Shown here piece after piece: positions 11,912-25,619 of a DNA stretch of 64,000 nucleotides; the stretch's first letter is position 1, and each line of letters opens with the position of its first letter. Position numbers and translations under genes: made by a program. Source of the DNA: Golubevia sp. BC0850 (lineage: Eukaryota > Basidiomycota > Exobasidiomycetes > Golubeviales > Golubeviaceae); assembly GCA_012976225.1 (NCBI GenBank), contig JAAVVG010000013.1:372001-436000 (forward strand), written 5' to 3'. The notes below the pieces were generated by a model, which saw only the letters and a list, made by a program, of their open reading frames with translations, had not been told where the DNA came from and did no database searches.

Positions 11912-12519
11912 TCAGAGACATTCTGAGTTGCAGGGACTGGCTTTGAGCATGATCTGCTTCCCGTTCGAGGGTCGCAAAGAGGAGGGATCGCAAAAGACTA
12001 CAGAGAAAGCGGGACAACGAAATGAAGTGTGAAAGAGCCCAAAGATCTCTTCAAAAGAACTGTGGTCTGGTCTGATGATCAGTCCAGAAGGTAGCATCCA
12101 ATGAGAAGAAGGGGGACAGATCCGAACAAAGATGAAAGGGACACAGGCTTCCACTGGTCGACTGATTTGATTCCACCTGGTGAAGATCAGAGATAAACCT
12201 GGATTGACCTGTAAAAGAGATGCATCCGAAAGAAACGTCGAGGATCCTAAACAGGAAGGACCAGATCTGTTAAGACCTCTTTAGAGGGATTAGAAAAGTT
12301 GAGAAGTAGGACGCAGTTGCCAGCTCCCAGACGAACCTCTTGAGATTCGAATCCCTTCTCAGTTTCATTCGAGTTCGGGCTTCTTGCATTCCTTAAAGAG
12401 GGAAGCTCATTCCTTAGCACCTCGAAAAACGTCTCGAGATTTGACGTTTGATTTCCACTTTCTGTTCCCAAATTTTGCCACTCAGTTCGAGATCTTCCAA
12501 AAGTGAGCCTTGTTCAGAA
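11912..12519 (-). CDS. Possible two-exon uncharacterised gene
   Basis: An exon ending at 12337 (open at least from about 12510) joins in phase 0 to an exon at 12208-11912. The donor GTTCGT is weak; the acceptor CTCTTTTACAG is good. The first part is charged and polar (SNLETFFEVLRNELPSLRN); the second is more hydrophobic and Cys-containing, with VRICPPSSHWMLPSGLIIRP, and ends at TGA. An ATG near 12526 (MFGSEQGSLLEDLELSGK) lies in another frame, so the start is uncertain. Further coding-like sequence at 11886-11700 might be a later exon reached by skipping the stop. No motif recognised. Confidence 0.35.
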
Positions 12520-12632
12520 CCAAACATCAGTTGTCATTGATTAGAGACACCTCTTCAAAGAGCTCAAAACAAAATGAAATTGAACTGAAATTTATAATTG
12601 TGAAATGATCTTGAAAACTCTATAGTACCTCT

Positions 12633-14626
12633 CTAATTTCCCAACCTAACACTATTGACCCCCGTAGCACTAAACCTAGCATCTCTCCTCTGTTTCCCAG
12701 TTGGACCTTTCTTCTCTCCATTTGTCGTTTCAGAAGTAGCTCCTCTAGGTCCCCATTGAGCTTCTCCAACTCCAAATTCATCAACTTTCTTTCTTGGAGG
12801 TTCTTTCTTGGGTAATAATTTTTGAGCTTCATTTGCTGGACCTATGTATTTGGTGTGAAGTTTGGCCTGAGAGAAAGATAAGGAAGATTATATCAGTAAT
12901 AGACAAAGGAAGTCGAAAAAATAAACTCCAAGAGGTTTTTGAAGAAGTCGATCTTTTTCTTTCTCTAGCAATTTTCCGAAGTTCAGAGGAAGTCCTGTGC
13001 TGAAAGAGATCCGAAAACAGGATTCCAAGACGAAAAAAAGCACCTCAACTACTTCTTGGACCTCACATCGTCTTCTTCTCCCCCTCTCCCACTCTCTTTA
13101 CCTATCTTCACTTTCTCAAACACTCACTCTTTCCTCATCCAACACTTCATTTTTCTTCCTAATCTTTTCCTTCCTCTCCCCACCCGCCCCACCTCCACCA
13201 GCAGTCAATTCGACATTAATCATTCTACCTTCAAACATAGTATGATGAAATCTCAAAGCTTTCTGTAAAGAATCGGTTTTCTTGAATTCTAAAAAAGCAC
13301 AACCTTTAGAGACTTCCTTTTTTCTTGGATCGGCTGCTTTACCTCTTGCAATCGATTTAAGTTTCGAGGCTGAAAGTGGAGCTGATAGAGTTTGAGCATC
13401 TACTTTTTTGGTTAGAAGTCGAACTGTTGGAGTTTCTCCGGTTGAGGAGAAATGAGAGGCTAGTTGAAGGGAGGTTGTGGTGAAGGACATGTTTCCTGAG
13501 AAAAGAGAGAGAGAGAAAGAGGTTAGATTTGGAAAAGGTGGAAGACTTTCAAAGTGTTTGGTTTGAGGACCAGTTCGGGTTTGAGAGTGAGGATTGAAGG
13601 TTCTTGAAGAACGAAATAAGTGAAAGAACTTTAAAGTCCATCAGAAGAGGATTTAAAAGAAATACTCGATCTTTCCAACAAAGTCATCTTTCTTCGTCTC
13701 TTTCGGCATCAAAAGCCACAGTTCACTGACCGCAGATGGATTTTCGAAGACACTTCTAGACCATGAAACTTTCTTTCCGATTGAATTCTAGGGACCTTAA
13801 GTTACTCTCGTACCTGTGTCGTTGATTCATTGCTCTACTCCCTTTCTTCCTTCCCACTGTTTCCCTTACACCCCCCAACCTCTTCAACCTCTACGCAAAC
13901 CCCACCGAATCCCTCGAAATTCAAAAATGAAGCCCTCAGCGAATTTTAGCTCTTTTCTCGCGTTGTTCCCCTTCTTCAAAACTCACCAACAAATAAGATC
14001 AATTTCTTCTTCTCCATCTCTCCAGCTTTTCCTTTACCCTTCCCTTTCTCTTTCGTATCTGCTTTCTTCTCCAAAACTTTCCCATCCTCTCCAATTATCT
14101 TCTTACTAGCCTTTTCACCATTCTCTCCTTCTGCATCTGCATCTCTTTCACCTTCTATCTGATCTCTCTTCCTCTTCCCACTTCCTTCCTCCTTTTTCTT
14201 CTCCTTTTTCTCGGCTTTAGCTTTCCTTTTAGCTTCATTCTTACTCTCTCCAACTACGATCTTGACAGGAGTAGAAGTAGCGGTTGTAGTTGAGGGTTGA
14301 TCATTTTCAGGATCTTGATCCATTTCAGGCAAATCCCCACCATCTGGAATTAATCTGTCTCCTTTATTCCTTTCTTTCTCCTTTTTCTTTGATTTCGATT
14401 TCTTCTTTTCAACTTTCTCTTTCTTTTCTTGATCTGAAAGTTGAAGTTCAGAAGTTGAAGCTTCCTTTGCACTTTCTGATTCTATCCTCTCATTTCCAGG
14501 ATTTGAATCTTGTTGTTCTTGTTTCGCCTTTGCAGCTTTAAAAGCCAGACTTTTCAATTGTTTCTTTGTAAGTTTCTGATTTGGATCGGCAGTTAATGTA
14601 GAACTTGAAATTGGTACTGGAGGCAT
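12633..14626 (-). CDS. NOP6-like nucleolar RRM protein
   Basis: Exons 14626-13987, 13495-13128 and 12866-12633 splice in phase to 413 residues. The first 200 are Lys/Glu/Ser-rich with many KKEKEK-type runs, typical of nucleolar proteins. An RRM follows, with RNP2 LILFVGNMSF (about 208-217, split by intron 1) and RNP1 SKGCAFLEF (276-284), then EGRMINVELTAGGGG, which is characteristic of the Nop6/fungal nucleolar RRM group. The C-terminus is basic and glycine-poor. Yeast Nop6 binds RNA and helps early 40S subunit assembly; the same role is inferred. The start codon is the ATG before PPVPISSS; a longer reading would require a non-ATG start. Intron 1 is about 490 bases and intron 2 about 260, long for this window. 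It diverges from TIM8 with 93 bases between start codons. Confidence 0.85.
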
Positions 14627-14719
14627 CTTCCAATCGGATGGATCGAGTGGATTGAGAAGAAAGGAACATTTCGAAAAAAGCTTTGAAAGTAACACGACCC
14701 AAACCACCATCTTCCTTCA
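14627..14719. promoter_or_regulatory. Compact bidirectional promoter, NOP6-like / TIM8
   Basis: Only 93 bases separate the start codons of two divergent genes with solid models. Both 5' leaders and core promoters must overlap here or extend into the opposite gene. No clear TATA box is seen. Confidence 0.5.
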
Positions 14720-15324
14720 ATGTCTTCTCAAGGATTAAACGAAGCTGATCAAAAGGAACTGCAAACCTTCTTAGATGGTGAACAAGCTAAAGCTAGAGTT
14801 CAATCTAGCGTTCATACTTTCACTGATGTGAGTCTAACTCTCAAACGTAGAGAAAGAGAAAGAGAGTTGCTAACCTCATCTGACACTTCTGATTTGAATC
14901 GATTACCAGATGTGTTGGGATAAATGTATAACATCTTCAATTGGAACTAGATTCGGTAGGGGAGAGGAAGCTTGTCTGAGTAATTGCGTAGAGAGGTTAG
15001 TACATTTGACAGAATAGCTAAGGTGAAGATGCAATGGAATGGAACGGGTGGAGTGGCTCAAGTTGGCCCCAGAATTGCAAGAGAGTGGAATTGAATCGAG
15101 AATTAAAACTGTGGAAAGCTAATCATCTCGTTTCTCTGTTCATGACCGATGGTAATTGTAGGTTTCTGGACACTTCCTTGTTTATCGTGAGTAACTCAAC
15201 TTCTCCTATAAGTCTCTCTCCTCATTCATAGAAACCAACCCACTGATTCGAAGTTTGTCTTTTTCATACACTTCATGGCTCGCAGGTGAAGAAGTTAGAA
15301 GAACAGAGAGGACAACCTCAATAG
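14720..15324 (+). CDS. TIM8: Mitochondrial intermembrane-space chaperone Tim8
   Basis: Four exons (14720-14827, 14910-14995, 15162-15186, 15286-15324) give 85 residues, the usual length for a small Tim. The twin CX3C motif is complete: C38-WDK-C42 and C58-LSN-C62, separated by 15 residues, with helices on both sides. FLDTSLFI follows the second pair as in Tim8/DDP1. Small Tims form hexamers in the intermembrane space and carry hydrophobic membrane proteins to the TIM22 or SAM machinery; Tim8 pairs with Tim13. Import is through Mia40-driven disulfide formation, so no presequence is expected and none is seen. One exon is only 25 bases. All phases agree. Confidence 0.95.
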
Positions 15325-15825
15325 ATCGAGGCCTTCAACTCCCAATCTCTCCTCCATTCATCCTCTGAAGAGCTTCTCATAGAATTCGATTCTTCAGCTC
15401 TATACATACTCACTTTCACAGCGCATACTTGGATCAGATTTCTACCAAACCGATTTGGCTTCTTCTCCCTTGCATCTTCTTGCTCCACCTGCACTCTCTC
15501 TCTACTTTCCCTCTCTTGTAACATTAAACATCACCCACTTCTCAAATCAACACGACTCAAAAAGCAAAACCAGATCAATTCCAAACTTCTGACAAACCTC
15601 ATTTGCAACCTCTAAATTCTCGGCCATTCAGCTTTAGATCACCGAACCTCTCTCACTCTTGTGATCTCCAAAAATCTCTGATCTCTCCTCTCCCTTGCTT
15701 TTCCCCGCCTCCAATTTATGCTCTTCTTCCCACTTCCAATTCAAACTACAAGAACTTCAAACAGACTCATCAATTCACTTTCTTCCATCAATCCCTATTC
15801 ATCCACCTCCTACTTTCCTCTTCGA
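15325..15825. other. Upstream region of the PLPBP gene
   Basis: Pyrimidine-rich and probably promoter plus 5' leader. The frame of the downstream gene is open back to an ATG at 15718, which would add 36 residues rich in Ser, Thr and Arg and poor in acids. Confidence 0.4.
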
Positions 15826-17648
<1,823 letters not shown>

Positions 17649-18037
17649 GGCCCTGTGAAAGGTCTGAGGCTTGAAGGAGAGGATTTAGAGCGTTGGGAGT
17701 TTAGAGGTTTGAGTAGAGATCGAGTTGCTCGGTATCACTGTATTTTTCGCTTTTGTTCAATTTCGAACCGCTAATAGATCATTGTTAATTTACTTTTCAT
17801 CAAAGGCTGAGACAGACGATTTCTGAGAAGGGTGGGACAGCCGGAACAGTGAGTGAAGAAAAGTGGTTGTGGGAAGGATAGGTGAAGCGAAACCTCATTG
17901 ATTCGTTTCAAATCCTCACTTTCGTACCAGAATTCTCCATCAGTCTCCGGACCATGAAATCAGGAGCGCGTGTTCAGAAGGTCTACTTCTAGTTCATCTT
18001 TTGTCCTCCCCCTCCACTTCACGAACATTCGCTCATC
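17649..18037. other. Intergenic region between PLPBP and GST genes
   Basis: Holds the 3' end of one gene and the promoter of the next. No further feature seen. Confidence 0.4.
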
Positions 18038-18787
18038 ATGACCATGAAACTATATTCAAGAGAGAAATCCGGCAACTGCTACAAAGTCAGACTCCTTCTA
18101 TCTTTTCTTGATCTCAAAGCAGAAGAAATCGAGATCGCCACCTCCAAGGGAGAGCACAAATCAGAGAGATATCTCGCCATCAATCCGAGAGGGCAAATCC
18201 CATGTCTTCAAGATGGAGAAGAAACCTTCGTAGACTCATCATCAATTCTTCTATATTTAGCTGCAAGGTACGGAGAAGGAACTGGATTCTGGTCAAAAGA
18301 TCCAATCGAGCAAGCTAGGATTGTAGAATGGATGGCGTTCGTCTCGAGTTGGTTCGAATCGGGATTGGCGAAAGCTAGAGTCTTACTTTCTTTCAGAAGG
18401 GCGGATTACAGTGATGATCCTATTGTCAAGTATGCTTTGAATGAAGCTCAGGTTAAAGGAAAGACTTCTCTCGGAATTTTAGAGACTCATCTTAAGGACA
18501 GAGAGTGGTTGGTCTCGTCTCGTTTGACCATAGCCGGTGAGTTAGAGTCAGATCCCTCTTCTCTTTCGCTAGCGGTTGTTTACTATTTAAATGAAATCTC
18601 ATTTCTTTCGCTTCAATGGCAAGACGTCTGTGTATTCCCATACGTAGCTCTGGCTCCGATGGGAGACGTGAGCCTTGAGGACCATCCAAACGTTAGAGCG
18701 TGGATCCAACGCATCAAGGATCTACCCAAGTTTCTTTCCATTCTAGGTCTTGAAGATCCAATGCACATGCGTCGCGATAGCAAGTAG
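18038..18787 (+). CDS. Glutathione S-transferase family protein
   Basis: Two exons (18038-18536, 18624-18787) give 220 residues. The thioredoxin-fold N-half begins MKLYSREKSGNCYKVRLLL and contains the cis-proline site RGQIPCL and the glutathione gamma-glutamyl contact DSSSILLYLA. The helical C-half contains LTIADVCVFPYVALAP, the N-capping box and hydrophobic staple typical of GSTs, formed exactly by the splice. A second ATG lies two codons after the first. The family conjugates glutathione to electrophiles or acts as a thiol lyase; the substrate cannot be told. The type resembles bacterial-like (beta or Gst-N3) enzymes rather than fungal Ure2-type. The 87-base intron is a multiple of three with no in-frame stop, so retaining it would insert 29 residues. 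Confidence 0.88.
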   Translation: MTMKLYSREKSGNCYKVRLLLSFLDLKAEEIEIATSKGEHKSERYLAINPRGQIPCLQDGEETFVDSSSILLYLAARYGEGTGFWSKDPIEQARIVEWMAFVSSWFESGLAKARVLLSFRRADYSDDPIVKYALNEAQVKGKTSLGILETHLKDREWLVSSRLTIAGELESDPSSLSLAVVYYLNEISFLSLQWQDVCVFPYVALAPMGDVSLEDHPNVRAWIQRIKDLPKFLSILGLEDPMHMRRDSK

Positions 18788-19464
18788 TGGAAGGAGGGTG
18801 TCGAAGGTCGAAAGTCGGAAAGATGGGAAGACGAGTTGGGGAGCCTCAATTTTGGTCCAATCATTCGTGTTTTCTTCCTTTACCACTTTTCAACTATTTT
18901 ATTTAATTGAAAGGTATGGTCGTCACCTTGCTTTGGGCTCACTTCGGTGAAAGTCATTAGGGAGCTTGTTCGAACTTCGAGCCGACCCCAATGTCTTTCC
19001 CCCTGCTAATAGCGATCTTCCCGAGACGCACTATGACGAGTCAAAGTGAATTTCTCATGACTAGCGCTGAATGGGTATCAAAATGGAAAAGTTTCGATAG
19101 CTTCCACCAGCGCATCGAATCGAAGGATGGATTCGCTGTCTTCCCACTCTCTCATCCCAGAAATCTCTCGTCTTTCTTTCTGGCGATAAGAGTATACCGA
19201 TAGCTGTTAGTTTCCCAGCCAGGTTTCTGATGAATTGAAATGAAGAATTAGCCTTAGTAATAGAGAAATTGTACACAATTCGCTGGCGACACTGGAACCT
19301 GGATCTGATCTGAGATCTCCCACTACGTTCTGAAGTTGCAACTGAGAAGAGTGAGAAGAAGAGTTAAAAGGAGAAACAAAGAAAAGTCAGAAGGTCACAT
19401 TAATGGTGTTTCGACCTCAACCCTTTCCATCAATCTCTGTTGTCTCTCGGGTCACTCACCTGTA
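18788..19464. other. Intergenic region between GST and a minus-strand F-box locus
   Basis: Convergent 3' ends of the GST gene and the F-box locus. A 70-codon open stretch at 18991-19203 (+) has no support. Confidence 0.35.
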
Positions 19465-21478
19465 TCAAATGTTCCCTCCCCTTACCCTCAACCTTGGCGA
19501 ATTCTTCATAATCTTCCTCATCATTTCTCCCTCGCAGTCCACGTTTGAGAGTCTGGGAAACATATACTGAGAGAACCAGTCAAAGCAGTCCTTGCGCTCT
19601 TCTCCTGACATCTCTCCAAGATACAGGCTTCTCAGGTTGTGGAAGGTATCGATAGGAGTGGGAAGTGGAAGCTGAGGGAAGAAAGTGTGATTTGAGGCTA
19701 AAGTCTCTAAAGTTGAAGAATTGCTCCTCAAGAGATTGAGAAAGCAAGTTTCCGCACCTTGAGAACCGATTTTATTCAAGATGGAAAAAAAACACCAGCT
19801 TATTCGAGACATAGATCTTGGAGAAGAAGTTGAAGACATCACCGGGGACCTCCGCCAACTTGAGAAACACGAGATTTGGGAATGAGGTGTGTTTATGATC
19901 ATTGAGGCTCTGAAGTTCTTCTCCTTCCATTAGAATCGACTCGAATAAGATGCATTGGAGGGTATTTTGGTTGTTGAGAAGAATTGAAGAAATGAGGCCT
20001 GCTGGGATGACGTTCCGAAGTAGTTCATTAAACTTAAAACTAGAGTCATAGAGCCTGATCGATTCCAGATGATCAATTCCCTCCCCTGACCACCTTCCAA
20101 GCTTGATCCAGGGAAGACAAACATCTCCAAAGCCCAATTCCAAGCATCTAAAATATCTACCACTTCCTTCTACCCAGTCAGACGGCATTCCAATCTCCGC
20201 CGAATGAACAGAAGATTCTAAGTCACTTAAGTATAACTTCAGAAATAATAAGGAGTGACAACCCATTCAAAATCCCAGCTTTCAGTTGCCAATTGAGGAG
20301 TGCAAAAAGCGCATAGATCAAGGTATCGGAAAATCATTTTTGAATTTGAAAGCTCTGATAGAAGTTCTTGGCTGCTTTCCACCCTTTCAGAGTAGCGATG
20401 AGAAAATATAGCATCTCTAAACCCAATACCTCCCGTAGACCTCTTCACCGCCTTCAGGAGTTGCAGTCCAACATTGCATTCTGTTCCATGAGGATCTGAT
20501 AGCAAAGCGCGAGATCCTCTCCAGTAGAACTCGAATTTCTTGGAACCATCGTCCAGATCGTTTCCAGCTTTCAATTCGAGAACTGTAGGGAGGTTCATAG
20601 GGATTCTTTTGAGATTGGGAAAGTCTTGCAGTCTGTTCATCAGATACAGAGCCAGTGGATCTGCAGAAGGCGAGCGCGGGGAAAGACTTGGAGTTGATAC
20701 CAAGAAGGAGATCTCTCCGAGAGTTTCTCTCGATCTTTGAAGAATGTCGAAAAGGCAGTCCAATCCAATCATTGTCTTTTCTCTATCTTCTTGGAGGAAC
20801 TCTTCGAAGAAATGATATAAATTGAGGGTGACTTTGACTAGTTGGTTTAGGAAGAGGGAGGAAAGACGCTGAAAGTCGTGGAGCAGACGATAGATCTTGC
20901 TGCTATTTCCTGGACTCGATAGATCTAAATCTCTGAAAAGGATTGGACTTGGTAAGATGGATTGTCTCCAAGATTGAGAGATGACTCCGAGTCTAGCGAT
21001 CGAAGTTGGTGGGAGGGAGGAGAGAAGATAAGAGAAGATCTCATCAGGTAAAGCTTCTACCGGATCCTTTCGAATGCAGCTCCTTATCAATTCTCTCATG
21101 TGTTCTGAGCGCCTCATCGAAAGATACTGCTGGAGAGGAGGAGAGAGAGCGGAGTTGGTGGAGAATGAATTCTGCTTGCTGCAAGCTTGAAGACTGCAAG
21201 ATGGAGTTCTGACCCACCTTTTCCTCCGTTTCTTCTACATCCTTCAAAGCTAACGCCGAATTGTGCGATTGAATATAAGCTCTACATCTGAGCAGAAAGA
21301 AAGATCCGAGAGGCTGCTCTTTCTCTTCGATGGCCTGAAAAATAGAGACGGGTGTCAGAGAAGCACCCAGTAGGGAAGCTCTTCGATAAGACTCACCTGA
21401 GTACAGATGTTGATTGCGTTCTGATGAATGACTCCAAACGAGTAGAGCTTGGGCTTCCCATAAAGTGGAAGAACTCAT
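19465..21478 (-). pseudogene. TPR/F-box/leucine-rich-type gene, frame disrupted (copy A1)
   Basis: ATG at 21478 begins MSSSTLWEAQALLVWSHSS. After an intron comes a two-helix TPR-like unit (KEQPLGSFFLLRCRAYIQSH, ALALKDVEE), then another intron, then an F-box starting near 21060 (PVEALPDEIFSYLLSSLPP...LGVISQSWRQSI). About 450 residues of leucine-spaced repeats follow (for example FPNLVFLKLAEV, FHNLRSLYLGEM), ending at 19465. The frame must change near 20260 and near 19790 (beside a run of eight T), and the first exon carries one base more than its paralogue at 35.2 kb, which puts the next exon out of frame. Very short introns could explain some changes, but the simplest reading is a decaying copy. 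Intact relatives would be SCF ubiquitin-ligase substrate receptors. It diverges from SEC21 with 102 bases between starts. Confidence 0.65.
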
Positions 21479-21580
21479 GGCGGAGAGTGTTGGTGGAGAG
21501 CGAGAAGCCAGCCCACAAATGCTTGCACAAGGAAGGTCTTCTCGCTGGCTCTTGACACACCCACTTCTTCATCGTCAATC
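21479..21580. promoter_or_regulatory. Compact bidirectional promoter, F-box locus A1 / SEC21
   Basis: 102 bases between divergent start codons. Shared regulatory sequence is inferred from spacing alone; no motif was identified. Confidence 0.4.
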
Positions 21581-24500
21581 ATGTCTAAGAAGGATGATGA
21601 ACTCGGAGTTTCCTCTTTCTATCAAGACAAGGTCAGTCACAACATCAAGCACTTCCTCAAATGAAGATTGCCCTTGCTTGGCTGGCACCATCTCATCTGC
21701 TCCCTCTCCTGCTAATCTATCCCCTTTCTATCTCCTCTCTCTCTCTTCTCTTCCCTTTCTACAAAACGACATCTCCTGTTTTTAATCATCTTTCTAATCG
21801 CAGACCTCGGTGCTTCAAGAAGCGAGAGTCTTCAATGAATCCCCAATCTCTCCTCGAAAGTGTAGAATCCTCCTAACTAAGGTAGTCTATCTACTTTACA
21901 CTGGTCAAACTTTCTCTAGCCATGAAGCTACTCAACTCTTCTTTGGAGCTACCAAATTGTTCCAGCATAAGGATGTGAGTATCTCGTAGAGCCTCAAGGG
22001 TGGAGAGGAGGCAGCGAGTTGGGCAAGAAGGAAGGACGAGATGCTGGAGATGTCTATCTTGATTGGTTGAGGGGAACACAGTGCTTCCGAATTCGAAGAT
22101 GATTGGGGGAAATATCTAGAGACAAGATCGAGCGTTGCAAGAGAAGGAGGGACCTGATCAAATTTAGGTCGAGGAAGGAGGTGCTGCTGGTTCGCTCGTG
22201 ATCTCCTATCGGCCCCTTTCGTAATCGCTCTACTGTAGAACGAGCGTAGGATTTGCTTGAAAGGTTAGCTCTTCACAGGCCTCTCGTACATCAGACAATG
22301 GCATCGATATGTCAAGAGTGAGGGTGAAGCCAGCCACCCCGCTTCCTCTGCTTTCCTGCTGGATTTTGAGCTCTCCAGCTCAAGGGCTATGCGCCTCGAC
22401 ATCTCCCTGTTTTCGCCATTAGATGTAGCTCAGAAGATAATCCTCCTAAGATCCCGGTCAAAGGCAGAGACGAAGGGACTTCCTCGTGGTGCACCACAGC
22501 TCTACAGAGTTCGACTTGTCTTACTCACACATCTGATCTGTCTCATTCTTTCTCTAGCCCGCTCTTCGTCAAATGGTCTATTTGGCCATCAAAGAGCTAT
22601 GTCCATTCGCAGAAGACATCATCATGGTCACAGCTTCCATTATGAAGGACATGCAACCAAACATGGAAGTCATTTACAGACCGAATGCAATCAGAGCTTT
22701 GTCTAGGGTCGTCGATGTGAGTTCTCGAAAGACTTGAGTGTTTGCCTCTCTTCCTTTCTCTTCCTCATCTTCACCCCTTTCCTTTCCATCTCCCAGCCAT
22801 CAATGGTTCAAGGTCTGGAACGTTTCTTCAAATCAGCAATAGTAGATCGCAATTCTTCAATCTCTTCAGCAGCACTAGTCTCATCCTATCAACTCCACGT
22901 CGCGGCCAAAGAGGTAGTTCGTCGTTGGGGAAATGAAGCTCAAGAAGCTATTAACGTCGCTTCCAAAGGATCTGTGATCGGATCCTCTTCTGGTGGAGGA
23001 GGAGGATTCGGAGGAGGATTCGGTGGAGCTGGATCTTACTTTGGTTTAGGAGGTTCAGGTGGAGGATCAGGTTATGGAACTCCAGCTGAAGGTGGACCGA
23101 ACGGTTCTGCTTCTCAACAAGTCATCCCTTCAAGTGCTTATATTGCTCAATACCATGCTCTAGGTTTACTTTATCTGATTAGAGCTGGCGATAGAATGGC
23201 AGTCACTAGATTGGTTCAACAACTTTCAGGTGCTGCTTATAATGGTGGAAGATCTGCTTCTCAACAATTAAGATCTCCTTTCGCTATTTGCATGCTGGTT
23301 AGATATGCTGCCAAAGTTGCCGAAGAAGATCCAAATATGAAACCGGTCATGATCGCTCTTCTAGAAGGTTGGTTGAAACATAAAGCTGAAATGGTGGTTT
23401 ACGAAAGTGCTAAAGCGATTTGTGAAATGAAGGGAGTTACGGAAGCTGAATTATTCAAGCCTATTTCTATCCTTCAACTCTTCTTATCTTCAACTAAGGT
23501 GGTATTGAAGTTTGCTGCAATTAGAACTCTAGCCAAATTAGCTGAATCGAATCCAAAAGCAGTTGGAGTTGCCAACATCGACATGGAGAATCTGATTTCT
23601 GATTCAAATCGAAGTATCGCAACCTACGCCATCACTACCTTACTCAAGACTGGAGACGAGGAATCAGTCGACAGATTAATGAAAACCATTGCTACTTTCA
23701 TGTCTGAAATCTCAGATGAATTCAAGATCGTGGTTGTTTCAGCAATCAGATCTCTTTGCCTCAAGTTCCCATCGAAACAAGCTTCAATGTTGTCATTCCT
23801 AGCAAACGTGTTAAGAGACGAAGGAGGTTATGAATTCAAACGTGAGATCATCGATTCTATCTTCGACATGATCAACTTCATCCCTCAATGCAAGGAAACT
23901 GCTCTCAACCATTTATGTGAATTCATTGAGGACTGTGAATTCACCAAGCTATCGGTTAGAATTCTGTTCTTACTAGGAGAGGAGGGACCAAAGATGAAGG
24001 ATAATCAGAAGTACATCAGATTTATTTACAACAGAGTCATCTTGGAGAATGCAATCGTTAGAGCTGCTGCTGTTAGTTCTTTAGCCAAGTTTGGAACCAG
24101 ATCTAAAGATTCAGGATTAAGAAAGAGAATTCAAGTCTTACTCAATAGGTGTCTGGATGATGTTGATGACGAAGTTAGAGATAGAGCTGCAATGTACGTC
24201 AGAGTTGTCAGAGAAGCTGACGAGGTCGTTCAAAACTTTGAGCAGGATCAATCTCAAGATGCTTCTACTTCAAGCAATCAGAACAGTCTTTCAAAACGTC
24301 TAGCAAGAGACGAACCTTCTTACAATCTACTTTCCTTAGAATCTCAACTTTCACATTACGTCAATGAAGGCTCTTCATCAAACTCTGCAGCTTTCGACCC
24401 TTCGAGTGTTCCAACGATCACAAAAGAAGAATCTCGTCTTTCCAAGATGAGAGAAAAGGAGCAGAAATCGAAAGGAGTCGCTATGGCTACCGAATACGGC

Positions 24501-25619
24501 TCTGCTGGTCCTTCCGAGGCCTCTACTTCCAAGGCTGCTTCAACTTCAGTGCCTGGTGCTCCAACTGGTCAAGTCGGTGCTGCTTCAGCTTATGAAGATC
24601 AACTCAAGGAAGTTCCTCAATTTGCTAATTATGGAAAGGTGCTCAAGAGTTCGGAGAAGGTCACGATGCTCACTGAAGACGAAACTGAATACACCGTCGG
24701 AGCTGTCAAGCATGTGTTCAAAGATCACGTGGTTCTTCAGGTGAGTTTTCTGAAAGATTCTGATAGAAAAGTCGGATGTATGCGTGCTTTTGTGGAGTTC
24801 AGACTCTTTCGATTCTAACCCACCTCGCTTCTCCATCCTCTCTAGTTCAACGTGACGAACACGATCCCAGACACTGTTTTAGAAAACGTGGAAATGATCG
24901 TTTCCGGAACCGAAGACAGTGGTTTGACAGAAGACTTCATCATCCCAATTCCTCAACTTTCACCTTCTTCTCCTTCAGACGTCATCTTCGTTTCCTTCAG
25001 TCCTTCAGATCCTTCTTCAATTCCATTCCCTCAAGGTACTTTCGCTTGTAACTTGAGGTTCGTTTCTAAGGAAGTGGATCCTTCATCTGGAGAACCAGAA
25101 GAAGAAGGTTACTCGGATGAATATCAAGTTGAAGAATTAGATTTGACTGGAAGTGATTACATCATTTCTAGATGGGGTAACTTCGAGAAAGAATGGGAAG
25201 AGAAAGGTTTGAAAGAAGGAAAGGAAACTTTCGCTCTGACTGCGTTGGAAAGTTTGAAAGGTGAGCTTTGTTTATGTCGTCTCGAGGTGAAGAGATGAGA
25301 AGTTACTCTGTCTTGCACTCACTGACGAACCCTCTCCACTGCCCCATCAACTACAGTCGCTTGCGACACTCTCATTCCACTCCTGGGTCTCCAGCCGCTA
25401 GGTGGTTCCGAGACTCCATCTTCTACTTCGATTCACACGCTCGCTTTATCGGGTTCTATAGTTCCCATCGGGCCCTCGTCTGGTAACTCTCTCAAGCCAA
25501 GGAAAGTGTTAGCTAGGGCCAGAATGACTTTCCAAGCTGGTGAAGGTGTCACGATGGAATTAAGTGTCAGAGGAAGTGAGGACAAGGATTTGGAATTGAT
25601 TTTGGGAGCCATCGCTTAG
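21581..25619 (+). CDS. SEC21: Coatomer (COPI) gamma subunit
   Basis: Six exons (21581-21631, 21804-21974, 22558-22716, 22797-24740, 24846-25260, 25357-25619), all phases consistent, give 1000 residues, close to other gamma-COPs. The start MSKKDDELGVSSFYQDK leads into SVLQEARVFNESPISPRKC, a hallmark of the family. The N-terminal two thirds are HEAT/adaptin repeats (for example SRVVD, IRTLAKLAESNPKAVGVANI, DEVRDRAAMYV). A disordered linker near 660-720 joins the C-terminal appendage (beta-sandwich plus platform: FNVTNTIPDTVLENVEMIV to the end ELILGAIA). It is part of the COPI coat for Golgi-to-ER and intra-Golgi transport, with Arf1-GTP and zeta-COP as partners. A Gly-rich insert (about residues 155-200) is unusual. 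Intron 2 is 583 bases, several times the local norm. Confidence 0.97.

Noticed and set aside
13816-14109. Plus-strand frame rich in Pro, Ser and Leu
   Set aside because: Overlaps intron 1 and a Lys/Glu-rich exon of the NOP6-like gene; antisense shadow.
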